A DNA stretch of 64,000 bases, taken from NCBI GenBank assembly GCA_030431255.1, contig JAUIJL010000001.1, forward strand, positions 434,001 to 498,000, read 5' to 3'. The DNA is from Thermoanaerobaculia bacterium (GTDB taxonomy: Bacteria > Acidobacteriota > Thermoanaerobaculia > Multivoradales > J023). The position numbers were made by a program, and so were the translations under genes. Below, one piece after another: positions 32,063-40,546 of this stretch (within the stretch, counting starts at the first letter, position 1; each line of letters opens with the position of its first letter). Under the pieces are notes generated by a model that was not told where the DNA came from, made no database searches, and saw only the letters and a program-made list of their open reading frames with translations.

Positions 32063-32701
32063 ATGACACTCCACGGCTTTCAACAGGCCCTCTCCGAGCT
32101 GGTTCTATCGTCGGATCTGCGATCCCAAGTCGCGGATCGGGGAGCCGACGCCCTCGGCGCCTTCGATCTGGATCCTAGAGAGACGCGGCGGCTGCTGTCG
32201 ATCGCCGAGCAATCGGGCTTGGGCACCGGTATTCTGATCCACCGTTCTTTCCGCCTCAGCATGTTGGTGCGCTCGCTGCCGCGAGCCTGTGAGCTGCTCG
32301 GAGCCGGGCTGTCGGATCTGGTCCACGACTATTGGGACGAGCATTTGCCTCTGCACTACAACTTTGTTTGGGAGTCGTGTCGGTTTGCCGGTTACCTGAG
32401 GCGGCAGTTGGAAGACGGCTCGTTGACGGAGCCGCTGTTGAGCGACCTCTTGCGCATCGACCTGGCGTCCATGGCCTTGCGGCGGGGTTTGCAGCCCGAG
32501 CAAGTCGCGCTGGATCCGCGGCCCGGAGCCGGCGACCTCTTGGAGGCATCGACTCCGAATCGGCTGGTCTTATTCTGTGGCCACGACCCGCGAGCGCTGC
32601 TGACCGGCGACGACCCAGGGGCGGCGAGCCCGTCGAGAGGGGAGTATCGGCTGGTCATCAGCCGACAGCCGGGCGGCGATCTCGAATTCGAATCGGCCTG
32701 A
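32063..32701 (+). CDS. MNIO partner protein (DUF2063-like, leader recognition)
   Basis: 212 residues. The N-terminal helical domain (about 1-75) has FQQALSELVLSSDLRSQVAD and DLDPRETRRLLSIAEQSGL, similar in layout to the DUF2063 and LigA/Nif11-like small helical domains. It is followed by SMLVRSLPRACELLGAGLSD, then YNFVWESCRFAGYLRRQLED, and a short beta-rich C-terminus with YRLVISRQPGG. Most MNIO operons carry a partner gene immediately after the enzyme that binds the precursor leader. Position (21-base gap), size and fold fit that role, but the sequence is a divergent member. The permease gene starts 18 bases after the stop, so transcription probably continues. Confidence 0.6.
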   Translation: MTLHGFQQALSELVLSSDLRSQVADRGADALGAFDLDPRETRRLLSIAEQSGLGTGILIHRSFRLSMLVRSLPRACELLGAGLSDLVHDYWDEHLPLHYNFVWESCRFAGYLRRQLEDGSLTEPLLSDLLRIDLASMALRRGLQPEQVALDPRPGAGDLLEASTPNRLVLFCGHDPRALLTGDDPGAASPSRGEYRLVISRQPGGDLEFESA

Positions 32702-32719
32702 GGCGGTCCATCCTCGGCC

Positions 32720-35164
32720 ATGAAGCTCCCGCAGCGAAACGTGCTCGACCGCCACAGATGGTCGGTCATCCTCACCTTGGCGATCCTCACTTTGGCCGTC
32801 GGTCTCGGGGCGGGCGCCGTCGGCTTTACCGTGCTCGACCGGGTGTTGCTCAGGCCGTTGCCGTTTCCCCAATCGGAAACCCTCTACGCCCTGCACCACA
32901 CCGCCCCCGGTTTGAATCTTGCACGCCTCGAGCTGTCCGACGCCACCTATTGGTTGTATCGCCAGAGCCGGACCCTGGACGGCTTGGGAATTTACCGAGT
33001 CACCGACGTCGACGTCACGGGAGATTGGGCGCCCGAGCGGTTGACCGCAGCCCTGGTGTCCGCGGAGCTGCTGCCCATGCTCGGGGCCGTGCCGGTCCAC
33101 GGTCGGGGATTCGTCGACGAGGAAGAGGTGCCCGGCGGCATCGACGCGGTGATGATCGGAGCCGGCTATTGGCGTCGGCGATTCGGCGGTGAAAACGAGA
33201 TCTTGGGCCAACGCCTCATCGTCGACGGCCGGCCACGCACGATCGTCGGAGTGCTGCCGTCGACCTTTCGCTTTCCGTCGTCCGAGGTCGATTTGTGGAT
33301 GCCCCTGGCCCTCGATCCAGAGACCGCCGTGGGGGCCCGTTTCGAATTCTCGGCCGTCACCCGTTTGCCCTCGCGGTCGGCGGTCGATTCGGCACTCGGG
33401 GATTTGCGCGGCCGACTGCCGCGCCTGGTGGTGGACTACCCGCAATCGCGCTGGACCGAGGCCTTGCTCGAATCCTCGGACCTGACACCGGTTCTAATAC
33501 CGCTCAAGGACGAGCTGGTGGGAGGTCTGAACGACTATCTTTGGGCCCAAGCGGTAGCGGTCGGCCTGCTGCTGCTGGCCGCCTGCCTGAACGTCGCGAC
33601 CCTGCTCTTGGTGCGGGCGGAGGATCGACGGCCGGAAACGGCCCTGCGGGTCGCCCTCGGTGCCGATCGTCGACAGCTTTTGGCACACCACTTGAAGCCG
33701 GGGCTGGGGATCGGTGCGGCGGCAGGAGTGCTGGGCCTCGGGTTTGCCGTCATTGGGCTGCACCTTTTGGCGACCCATGGACCTGAAATCTTGAGCTCGA
33801 CGCGTCGCCTGACCGCCGACGGACGGACCGTGCTGCTGACCCTGGGCGTGGCCCTCGCGTTGGGCACCGCCCTGGGTTTGCTCACCGGATTGCGCGGGGT
33901 GGAGGATCCGGCTCGATGGCTGCGCTCCGGCGGCGCGACCCCGGCCCAACAGCGGGAGCGAACGGTGTTGGTGGTGCTTCAAGTGGCGGTCGCCACGGCA
34001 TTGTGCACGGGGGCCGCCACCCTGGGCGTCGGTTTGATGGAGCTGCGCCGCGTGGACCCGGGCTTTGAGGTCAACCATGCGCTGAGCTTCGATCTTCGGC
34101 TGCCAAAGGCCCGATACGCCGACGCCGACGCCGTGGCGGCCTTTTACGGCAGAGCTCTCGAGAGTCTGGCAAGCCTGCCAGGAGTCGCGTCCGTGGGTGG
34201 CGTCCACCGCCTGCCGCTCACCGGGGGGGGAAGCACCAACGGCTGGACCGCCGAGGGCGCGACCCGCGGACCCGACGAAGGTCCGGCCGTTTTCGCCACC
34301 CGATGGGCGTCCGAGGGGTATTTTCAGGCCATGGACATCCCCCTGCTCCGGGGGCGTGCCTTCGAGCCGGCGGATCGCGAGCTGGTCAGGCCGGTGGCGG
34401 TGATCAGCCACGCTTTCGCGACCCATTTCTGGGGCGACGAGGATCCATTGGGCCGTCGCATCGCCCTCGGCACCGGCGAAAACGGTCCGTGGTACACGGT
34501 GGTCGGCGTGGTCGGCGACGTCCGGGATCGCAGCCTGAGCGGGCCTCCGGAGGCCATGGCCTACCTGCCCCTGATCACCCATTTACCCCGCCGAGAAGCA
34601 GCCTACGCGCCGTCGCAGCTGAGTCTGGTGCTGCGGGGCGGGGTCGGTGGCTCTGGTTTCGGTCCGGGCTTCCAGCCCGCGATACGTCAGCTTATTTCCG
34701 AGCTCGATCCCGAGCTGCCGATCAGCCGCATGGGACCCTTGGAACACCTGGCACGGAACGATCTCGCCGCTTCGCGTTTTGCCCTGACGCTGCTTCTCGC
34801 CACCGCTGGGGCCACCGGAGTGCCGGCAGTCGTCGGTCTATTCGGCTTGATCGCCTATTGGGTCCGCAGCCGGCGACGGGATTTCGGCGTGCGCCTGGCC
34901 CTCGGAGCCGATCCCAGGCGATTGCTGTGGCAGGTGCACGGCAAGTCCTTGAGGCTCACCGCGATCGGGGTCGTCCTCGGCTTGGTCGGAGCCGGCGTCG
35001 CCGGCGGTTATGTCGAGCATTTGATCTACGGGGTGCGCGCGATCGAGCCCTGGATCTACCTGACGGTGGCGCTGCTCTTCCTGCTCACCGCCCTGGTCGC
35101 CGGCCACGGGCCGGCCCGCCATGCGGCCAAGACCGATCCTCGGCAGGCCTTGCGCCAGGACTGA
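32720..35164 (+). CDS. MacB-like permease, duplicated-orphan (ADOP) type
   Basis: 814 residues, two tandem FtsX/MacB modules without a nucleotide-binding domain. Module 1: N-terminal membrane helix (WSVILTLAILTLAVGLGAGA), periplasmic MacB-PCD region (about 60-240, including FVDEEEVPGGIDAVMIGAGY, WRRRFGGENEILGQRLIVDG), then three helices around 270-400. Module 2: QVAVATALCTGAATLGVGLM, a second periplasmic region, and C-terminal helices (LLLATAGATGVPAVVGLFGL, RRRDFGVRLALGADPRRLLW). The repeated RxxxxR-ALGADRRQLL-type motif is diagnostic. The ADOP family is strongly expanded in Acidobacteriota. No ATPase gene is adjacent. It follows the MNIO partner gene and could export the peptide, but this is an inference. 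Confidence 0.88.
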   Translation: MKLPQRNVLDRHRWSVILTLAILTLAVGLGAGAVGFTVLDRVLLRPLPFPQSETLYALHHTAPGLNLARLELSDATYWLYRQSRTLDGLGIYRVTDVDVTGDWAPERLTAALVSAELLPMLGAVPVHGRGFVDEEEVPGGIDAVMIGAGYWRRRFGGENEILGQRLIVDGRPRTIVGVLPSTFRFPSSEVDLWMPLALDPETAVGARFEFSAVTRLPSRSAVDSALGDLRGRLPRLVVDYPQSRWTEALLESSDLTPVLIPLKDELVGGLNDYLWAQAVAVGLLLLAACLNVATLLLVRAEDRRPETALRVALGADRRQLLAHHLKPGLGIGAAAGVLGLGFAVIGLHLLATHGPEILSSTRRLTADGRTVLLTLGVALALGTALGLLTGLRGVEDPARWLRSGGATPAQQRERTVLVVLQVAVATALCTGAATLGVGLMELRRVDPGFEVNHALSFDLRLPKARYADADAVAAFYGRALESLASLPGVASVGGVHRLPLTGGGSTNGWTAEGATRGPDEGPAVFATRWASEGYFQAMDIPLLRGRAFEPADRELVRPVAVISHAFATHFWGDEDPLGRRIALGTGENGPWYTVVGVVGDVRDRSLSGPPEAMAYLPLITHLPRREAAYAPSQLSLVLRGGVGGSGFGPGFQPAIRQLISELDPELPISRMGPLEHLARNDLAASRFALTLLLATAGATGVPAVVGLFGLIAYWVRSRRRDFGVRLALGADPRRLLWQVHGKSLRLTAIGVVLGLVGAGVAGGYVEHLIYGVRAIEPWIYLTVALLFLLTALVAGHGPARHAAKTDPRQALRQD

Positions 35165-35229
35165 GTCTTCAGGGAGTGTCTTCAGGGAGTGTCTTCAGGG
35201 AGTGTCTTCAGGGAGTGCGTTCAGGGAGT
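35165..35229. repeat. Five 13-bp tandem repeats (GTCTTCAGGGAGT)
   Basis: Units at 35165, 35178, 35191, 35204 identical, the fifth (35217-35229) GCGTTCAGGGAGT. They begin immediately after the permease stop codon and end 110 bases before the next gene. The period is not a multiple of three. The tract may vary by slippage and lies in the leader or promoter region of the NYN-LOTUS gene. Confidence 0.95.
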
Positions 35230-35338
35230 GTTGATATATTGCTCCCACGAAGCCGATGGTCCGCGAGCCGCTGAGCCCGGCCGATCAGAATGACGGATTT
35301 TTCAGAATGAGGATAAGCATGAGCGCAGGCTTTAAAGC

Positions 35339-36070
35339 ATGAACGACGAGCATGAGCTGAATCAGAGTCTTGCGGTTTTGATTGACGCCGACAACGCACG
35401 GGCCTCGGTCATCGACCCTCTTTTGGCAGAAGTGGCCAAATACGGGGTTGCCAGTGTGAAACGAATTTACGGCGATTGGACGACGCCGCAGCTGGGAAGC
35501 TGGAAAGCAGTGTTGTTGGAGCACTCCATCCATCCCGTCCAGCAGTTTCGCTACACGGTAGGAAAGAACGCCACCGACAGCGCCATGATCATCGATGCGA
35601 TGGATTTGCTCTTCACGGGACGATTCGACGGATTCTGCCTGGTGTCGAGCGATAGCGACTTCACCCGGCTGGCTTCGCGGATTCGGGAAGAAGGAAAGCG
35701 AGTCTACGGCTTCGGCGAGAAGAAGACCCCTCGACCGTTCGTCGCGGCTTGCGACAAATTCATCTATTCGGAGGTGCTGCTGGCCGACGCGTCCACCGAT
35801 GCTCCGTCCAAGGGCAAGAGCGGAAAAGAGCTGCGCGGTGACACTCATCTGGTGAGTCTCCTGCGCACGGCCGCGGATGCCGTCTCCGATGACGATGGTT
35901 GGGCCCATCTGGGAGCCCTGGGAAGCCATATCGCCAATCAGGCTCCGGATTTCGACCCCCGAAATTACGGTTTTAAGAAGCTCAGCGATTTGGTGGTTGC
36001 CATCGGCCTCTTCGAGGTCAGCCGGAAGTCGAAGAATATTTTGATTCGCGACGGACGGAAGCGGGCCTAG
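35339..36070 (+). CDS. NYN-domain RNase-like protein with OST-HTH/LOTUS domain
   Basis: 243 residues. The NYN domain (about 8-150) has the acidic catalytic set of PIN-like RNases: LAVLIDADNAR, YTVGKNATDSAMIIDAMDLL and LVSSDSDFTRLASRIREEGK. The C-terminal LOTUS/OST-HTH domain (about 165-240) is HLVSLLRTAADAVSDDDGWA, HLGALGSHIANQAPDFDPRN and YGFKKLSDLVVAIGLFEVSR, with the usual 'YGFKKLSDLV' signature. NYN-LOTUS proteins are conserved in bacteria and resemble eukaryotic Limkain-b1/MARF1, where LOTUS binds RNA. Substrates here are unknown. It is a single-gene unit. Confidence 0.92.
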   Translation: MNDEHELNQSLAVLIDADNARASVIDPLLAEVAKYGVASVKRIYGDWTTPQLGSWKAVLLEHSIHPVQQFRYTVGKNATDSAMIIDAMDLLFTGRFDGFCLVSSDSDFTRLASRIREEGKRVYGFGEKKTPRPFVAACDKFIYSEVLLADASTDAPSKGKSGKELRGDTHLVSLLRTAADAVSDDDGWAHLGALGSHIANQAPDFDPRNYGFKKLSDLVVAIGLFEVSRKSKNILIRDGRKRA

Positions 36071-36098
36071 CCGGATCGGGCGCTCCAACGGATCCTGC

Positions 36099-36803
36099 TC
36101 AGCTTTTTGCGGAATTGTTCCACTGGATGAAGCCGCCGAGGGTGACACCCTGGGTCTTGAAATAGGCCTGGGCATCGGCGTACATGTCGGCGCGTACCAA
36201 GCTCGGGACGACGATGGATTTGGCCGCTGCATAAGCCGTCCACGGGGTGCCGACTGCTGTGTAGTCGTTCTGGGTTTCTTTGCCGGTGGTGTAAAGCTGG
36301 GGTGAGAGATAGTCGATGCTCGGATCGTTGAAGAAGGCTTGCATGAGCGTCGGTGCGTCCTTGCAGCCGTAGGGCTCGGAATGGCTGATGGTGACCAACA
36401 GACTGAGGTTTCGCGCTTTGATCTTTGCGAAGGCTTCGGTGAATGAGGGTGCAAGCCCTTGGTCTTCACAAACTTCGATGTCGAAAGCGAGACCGTCGTA
36501 GCCGACGACGTCGTCGAGGGAGTCGATTACCGCTTGAATCGTCTGGCTCGACCAGCCTCCGGCCTCATTGCCGCCGCCGAGGCACAAATATTTTGCGCCG
36601 ACCATCTTGTCGACGAGCTTGGCGCTGTCCTTCAGGGCTGTGGTGATATTCGAAAAGCCCATGAAAGCGATCGCCATATTCGCCCCCTGGGGAGGTGTGA
36701 CCGTTTCCCAGCCTTCGTCCCAATACCCGATGACCCCTGAGTCGTCGGAGTCGGGGGTCTCAGGCTGGCCGGCGGCCGTGGTTGGTGTCGTTTTGGTCGT
36801 CAT
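36099..36803 (-). CDS. GH18-like chitinase-fold protein, no signal peptide
   Basis: 234 residues from ATG 36803 (MTTKTTPTTAAGQPETPDSD). After a low-complexity N-terminus the sequence has a GH18 TIM barrel: VIGYWDEGW, GAKYLCLGGGNEAGGW (beta3), DVVGYDGLAFDIEV (the catalytic DxxDxDxE position; here G-L-A-F-D-I-E, so the acid Glu is present but the first Asp is replaced), LLVTISHSE, DYLSPQLY and GGFIQWN. At 234 residues it is short for GH18 and resembles narbonin-like or non-secreted members. No signal peptide is visible. Catalytic activity is uncertain because two of the usual Asp are not in place. Confidence 0.7.
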   Translation of the reverse strand: MTTKTTPTTAAGQPETPDSDDSGVIGYWDEGWETVTPPQGANMAIAFMGFSNITTALKDSAKLVDKMVGAKYLCLGGGNEAGGWSSQTIQAVIDSLDDVVGYDGLAFDIEVCEDQGLAPSFTEAFAKIKARNLSLLVTISHSEPYGCKDAPTLMQAFFNDPSIDYLSPQLYTTGKETQNDYTAVGTPWTAYAAAKSIVVPSLVRADMYADAQAYFKTQGVTLGGFIQWNNSAKS

Positions 36804-37416
36804 GTCGCCTCTCATGCCGTCAAGGGGTGGGTTGTCTTTCCGAGGATCTTCGACCCTAGTCTATCCAAAGCAACATGAAGCACACCGAATCGCGCACATC
36901 GCGATTGTATATCGAGAGTTGAAGGTCTGTGGATTCTCTTCGGCCGTATCTGAGCGCGGATTACCCAGAGGATACTAGAAGTGGGTAGGAGGGTTCCCGA
37001 GGACGGAGCTGTGTGGTAGCCGAGAAGCCTTGAGCTCCTTGACGACAGGGGGTTTCGGCTGCAATCGGCCAGTTGGCCCGGGTCTTGCTATTTGTCGGGA
37101 TGTGGAGTTGGAACGTGGCGTTGGAAGTCACCGACGCCGAAGAGCTCGAAATGAGCCGTCATGGACGGAATCGATATGAAGCCGGGCCACCCGTCAAGGT
37201 CGTCGGCGAGGATCCAATAGACCCGTCTCGAAAGCCGCGTAGGTAGTCGAGACGGGTTGTTCTTATCTGGGCCGGTACCCCTGCCGAGAAGCTGGACGAC
37301 GAGCACACCGTCTGGACGACGAGCACACCGTGTTGGGTGAGTAGACAGATCGAATCCCATAAGAAGAGGCCCGCGGTCCGGAGACCACGGGCCTTTCACG
37401 CTTCTGCTTGGAAGCT
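36804..37416. other. 613-bp intergenic region with hairpins and a duplication
   Basis: No convincing gene on either strand. It contains an inverted repeat ACCCGTCTCG...CGAGACGGGT (37211-37248) followed by TGTTCTT, a 20-bp tandem duplication CTGGACGACGAGCACACCGT at 37292-37311 and 37312-37331, and a hairpin GGCCCGCGGTC/GACCACGGGCC (37368-37393, one mismatch) with TCTTCTT on the minus strand. The last is a good terminator for the gene at 37417. Confidence 0.7.
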
Positions 37417-39114
37417 TCAGGGGCAACCGACGAGCTTGACCTGAAGGGCTTCCATGCGTCGGCTCTGACCGGTGGTGCCGGCGGTGGCGCCGTTGCTGAC
37501 CCAACCGTGCCAACCCTGACCTTTGACATGGGCGCGGTATTGAACACTGCAGCCCGCCGGCGGATTGACCAGCCAGACCTTGATCGCTTCCATGCGCCGG
37601 CTCTGACCGGTGGTGCCGGCGGTGGCGCCGTTGCACACGGAGCCCATCCAGCCGTTGCCTTTGACATGAGCTTGGTAGCAAATCGAAGTTCCGGAGGGCG
37701 GGTTGATCAACTTGATTTGGGCCGCCTCCATGCGTCGGTTCTGGCCGGTGGTGCCGGCGGTCGCGCCATCGAGCACCCAGCCGAGCCAACCCAGGCTCTT
37801 GACGTGAGCCCGATACTGCACATGCATATTTTCGTCCCGGATGGTGACCCAGCGGACTTGCTCATCCCAATTCGTGCAGCCGTTCTGGACCGCCAGCTTC
37901 ACTCGATAGACGGTGCCGCCACCGAAGTCGGTGAAGTTGTAGTGGTTGGCGAGATTGACCGAGCCGACCTGACCACTGAACCAACTGGACCAGTAGTTGC
38001 CGGACACGGTGTTGCTACCCACAGAGTTGGTGCGATAGATCTCGATGAAGTATTGGGCCTCATTCTCGCTGGCGCTGCCGTTGAGCACGACGTTAGAGCT
38101 GTCGTAGGACGTCGAAGGTAAGGTGAAGGAAGCGGTAGCCTCGCGGCATTCGCACATGGAAAGGGTTTCCATGCGGGAGCCGCCGTTGTCGTTCGCCCAA
38201 TGGGTGGTGTCGAAATAATCCTTTACCCAAATGGGGAAGCCGGGCGCGTTGATGGTGAAGTCACCGAGCTTGGTCACTTTCTTGTCGTTGCTACGCACCT
38301 TCTGGAAGAAAATGTCATAGGGCGGGGTGCAGTAGGAGTCGGTTCGTCCAAGGGAGCCGCGCACGCCGATGGTGTCGGCTTTCTCGCCCCACCACCAATT
38401 GAAGAGGCCTTTCTTCTGGTTCTTGGTCGTCCCGCCGACGGAGGCGTAGAGGCCCCAATTGCCGATCCATTGCTTGGCCTTCATGCGCCGGCTGCCGCCG
38501 GCATAGGTGTAGTGCTGGACCTCGGAATGGCTGCTGCGGCAGCACGACGACTTGGCCGAGTAGCTGTTGAACGTCAGGTCCGTGGAGCCGCTGCCACCAC
38601 TTATCTCATCGAATAGGTAGCCCTCGCGCAACGCATCCAAAGACTCGATGTCCGCTGCGTCGACTTCATAATAACCATGGGGGTAGTAGCGGTAGATGGT
38701 GCCACCGACCTGGACCTCGCCTTGGGGATTCAGCAGGCCGCGGAAGTATGGGTCGTGCACCTGGTGATCATCGGGATCGTTGAATTCGTCGACGCCACCG
38801 GTCTCGTCGAAGATCGCCAGCTCGGTCTCGATCGACATCAGGAGCGATTCAAAGCCGAGCGAAAGGGCGAAGTCTTGAAAGACCGGGGCGTCCCGTTCGT
38901 CGCCCTCGCGTCCTCCGGCCTCGTCCTCGAGCTCCTGCTGGGCGATCAGCTCAGACATCACGGCGGCGAAGTGGTCCGTGCTTTCGAATACCAGCATGTC
39001 TTTATCGATGAGGGGTAGATCGTACCCCTCATTGGGTGACTCGGCAGCGAAAGCCGGCGAGTCGAAGACAATGGCAAGAAAAAGGCATGAGAACAAGGCG
39101 AAATAGCGGCGCAT
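37417..39114 (-). CDS. Secreted protein with three C-terminal ChW repeats
   Basis: 565 residues with a signal peptide (FALFSCLFLAIVFDSPAFAA) and a TAGGAG ribosome binding site. The middle part (about 150-430) includes GGTIYRYYPHGYYEVDAADI, YTYAGGSRRMKAKQWIGNWG (moisture-sensing/lectin-like) and several Cys. The C-terminus has three tandem ~48-residue repeats of the ChW type (YRAHVKSLGWLGWVLDGATA, GTTGQNRRMEAAQIKLINP). These are 'clostridial hydrophobic with conserved W' domains, which I know from many Gram-positive surface proteins and occasionally Acidobacteriota. The repeats differ mainly in the loop before GTTGQ. They are thought to bind carbohydrate. The function of the rest is unknown. 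Confidence 0.85.
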   Translation of the reverse strand: MRRYFALFSCLFLAIVFDSPAFAAESPNEGYDLPLIDKDMLVFESTDHFAAVMSELIAQQELEDEAGGREGDERDAPVFQDFALSLGFESLLMSIETELAIFDETGGVDEFNDPDDHQVHDPYFRGLLNPQGEVQVGGTIYRYYPHGYYEVDAADIESLDALREGYLFDEISGGSGSTDLTFNSYSAKSSCCRSSHSEVQHYTYAGGSRRMKAKQWIGNWGLYASVGGTTKNQKKGLFNWWWGEKADTIGVRGSLGRTDSYCTPPYDIFFQKVRSNDKKVTKLGDFTINAPGFPIWVKDYFDTTHWANDNGGSRMETLSMCECREATASFTLPSTSYDSSNVVLNGSASENEAQYFIEIYRTNSVGSNTVSGNYWSSWFSGQVGSVNLANHYNFTDFGGGTVYRVKLAVQNGCTNWDEQVRWVTIRDENMHVQYRAHVKSLGWLGWVLDGATAGTTGQNRRMEAAQIKLINPPSGTSICYQAHVKGNGWMGSVCNGATAGTTGQSRRMEAIKVWLVNPPAGCSVQYRAHVKGQGWHGWVSNGATAGTTGQSRRMEALQVKLVGCP

Positions 39115-39713
39115 GTTGAGCTCCTAAACATCCAGGGGTTTAGTGAAATCGAGGCAAGAGTGATGAGTCCAAAAAGGACTGCGAGTCCAGAAAACCTATA
39201 TGGGGTCGGACCCAAGAGGCCCTTTGCCATCTCAGGGTTGCAAAAGGTTTCTTTCAGCGTCGGACTTCACATGAGCAAGGTGCGTGCCAGATTCGTTGAG
39301 GGGATACGAATCCCATGGTCACAACAGACAAAATGAGGTGAGGGGCTGTGAGTTGGCACCCTACCTGGACCTGGTTGAGCTTCGATGATTCGGTTACGGC
39401 CCCAGGATCTCGGCACACAGCGACGAAGTTGGTGACGAGTTTGAGTAGGGGATTACCCATTGGGTATCCAATGGGGGAGGGGCTTACACGGGCCCGAGCC
39501 AGGCCTACCTGCCTGCCGGGCTTTCGCGACCGACATCGCGGCGAGTCGGTGCTTCCTCGGATCGGATTGAAGGATTCGATGGAACCGATGAGTCCTAGCC
39601 GCTCGAAGATTCTCGGAGCGGGCGCTGATCTCATCTTGAGGTGGGCTCGTGGTCAGACCAACTAGGGGCGGAGTGTCAACGTCTCCGAATGTTTCAACGA
39701 GCCCCATGGGGCG
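39115..39713. other. ~600-bp intergenic region
   Basis: No gene is supported. It contains an inverted repeat CCCATTGG-GTAT-CCAATGGG at 39456-39475, and the leader of the minus-strand secreted gene. Open frames here on both strands lack start signals, conserved motifs and typical codon use. Confidence 0.6.
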
Positions 39714-39851
39714 TCAACCTTTGGACTGGAGGATCATGACGAGGGTAAGGGCGATCACAAGCATCGCCCCTACGATCGGAATGCCGGTGACGGGTGCCCC
39801 GTTCGGGGTTGCCTTCCAGCTCTGAGCTCGTGATCGAGAGCGCCCGTTCAC
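39714..39851 (-). CDS. 45-residue single-helix membrane peptide, coupled to terA-like gene
   Basis: GTG at 39851 overlaps the stop of the TerA-like gene (GTGA), which suggests translational coupling. After a basic, Gly/Pro-rich start, residues 23-42 (GIPIVGAMLVIALTLVMILQ) form one hydrophobic helix, ending SKG. It is too short for most gene finders. No family is recognised. If real, it is the last cistron of the Ter operon. Confidence 0.45.
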   Translation of the reverse strand: MNGRSRSRAQSWKATPNGAPVTGIPIVGAMLVIALTLVMILQSKG

Positions 39852-40546
39852 TTACCGCCGGAATGCCATTGCAGGCCCCAGCCATAGGCTCGGTCGCAGT
39901 CCGCGTGACCGTCGTGGAAGCTCATCAATTTGGTGACTCGCACGGCATCGTCGTCGAAGAATTCGAGCCCGGCAATCGCGGCAAAATTCTTGCCGCTGGT
40001 TTGTCGGCCCATTTCGACCACGATATCGGGATTGCCGGGAGCTTGGACCGTGACGATCGCGTCGGTGTGATTCCAACGGGGCACCCCTTCGTAGATGAAG
40101 GTGTAGATCGTCATGCGCTTGAGCTGGTGCAATCCCTGAGGGTTGAGCAAGATGGACTCGCCGGCCGCCGAGCTGCCGGAGCGGTCGTCACCGGTGTGCC
40201 AGATGAAGGGAGCGGCTGAATAGCAACCTTGGGCAGTCACCCGGTTTTTGGGGCCGCCTCGTCCGCGACTGAACTGCAATCCGTCGATGACGTTCTTTTG
40301 TCCGATGTTTGCAGACAGCAAGGATGCGAAGAAACCTGTTTTTTGAGGGTTGGCGTTCATCTCATAGAAACAACCGAGATCGAGATCTGCATCGGTTTGC
40401 CAATTGAGATTGATAAGGATGGAATCGATGGCGTTCTTAGATTTCAATCGAACGACCTGGCTTTCCCCTTTTTGTTTAAGAAATACAGGAGCTTTTTGCG
40501 CAGTGGATGTGGGTTTCGGCTTTAAGGATTTCGAGTTGCTGATCAT
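39848..40546 (-). CDS. TerA-like tellurium-resistance family protein
   Basis: 232 residues. The N-terminus is basic and Ser/Lys-rich (MISNSKSLKPKPTS), then a TerD-superfamily beta-sandwich: SILINLNWQTDADLDLGCFY (the conserved DLD motif that binds Ca2+), DGLQFSRGRGG, IWHTGDDRSGSSAAGESILL, KRMTIYTFIYEGVPRWNHTD and CAIAG-like FAAIAGLEFF. TerA, TerD and TerB members occur together in stress-response operons linked to membrane-associated metal and phage defence functions. The stop overlaps a small downstream cistron and the start overlaps the exchanger gene stop by four bases (40543-40546). Confidence 0.85.
   Translation of the reverse strand: MISNSKSLKPKPTSTAQKAPVFLKQKGESQVVRLKSKNAIDSILINLNWQTDADLDLGCFYEMNANPQKTGFFASLLSANIGQKNVIDGLQFSRGRGGPKNRVTAQGCYSAAPFIWHTGDDRSGSSAAGESILLNPQGLHQLKRMTIYTFIYEGVPRWNHTDAIVTVQAPGNPDIVVEMGRQTSGKNFAAIAGLEFFDDDAVRVTKLMSFHDGHADCDRAYGWGLQWHSGGK

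Noticed and set aside
37088-37789. 233-codon minus-strand frame
   Set aside because: It overlaps ChW repeats in another frame and has no motif.
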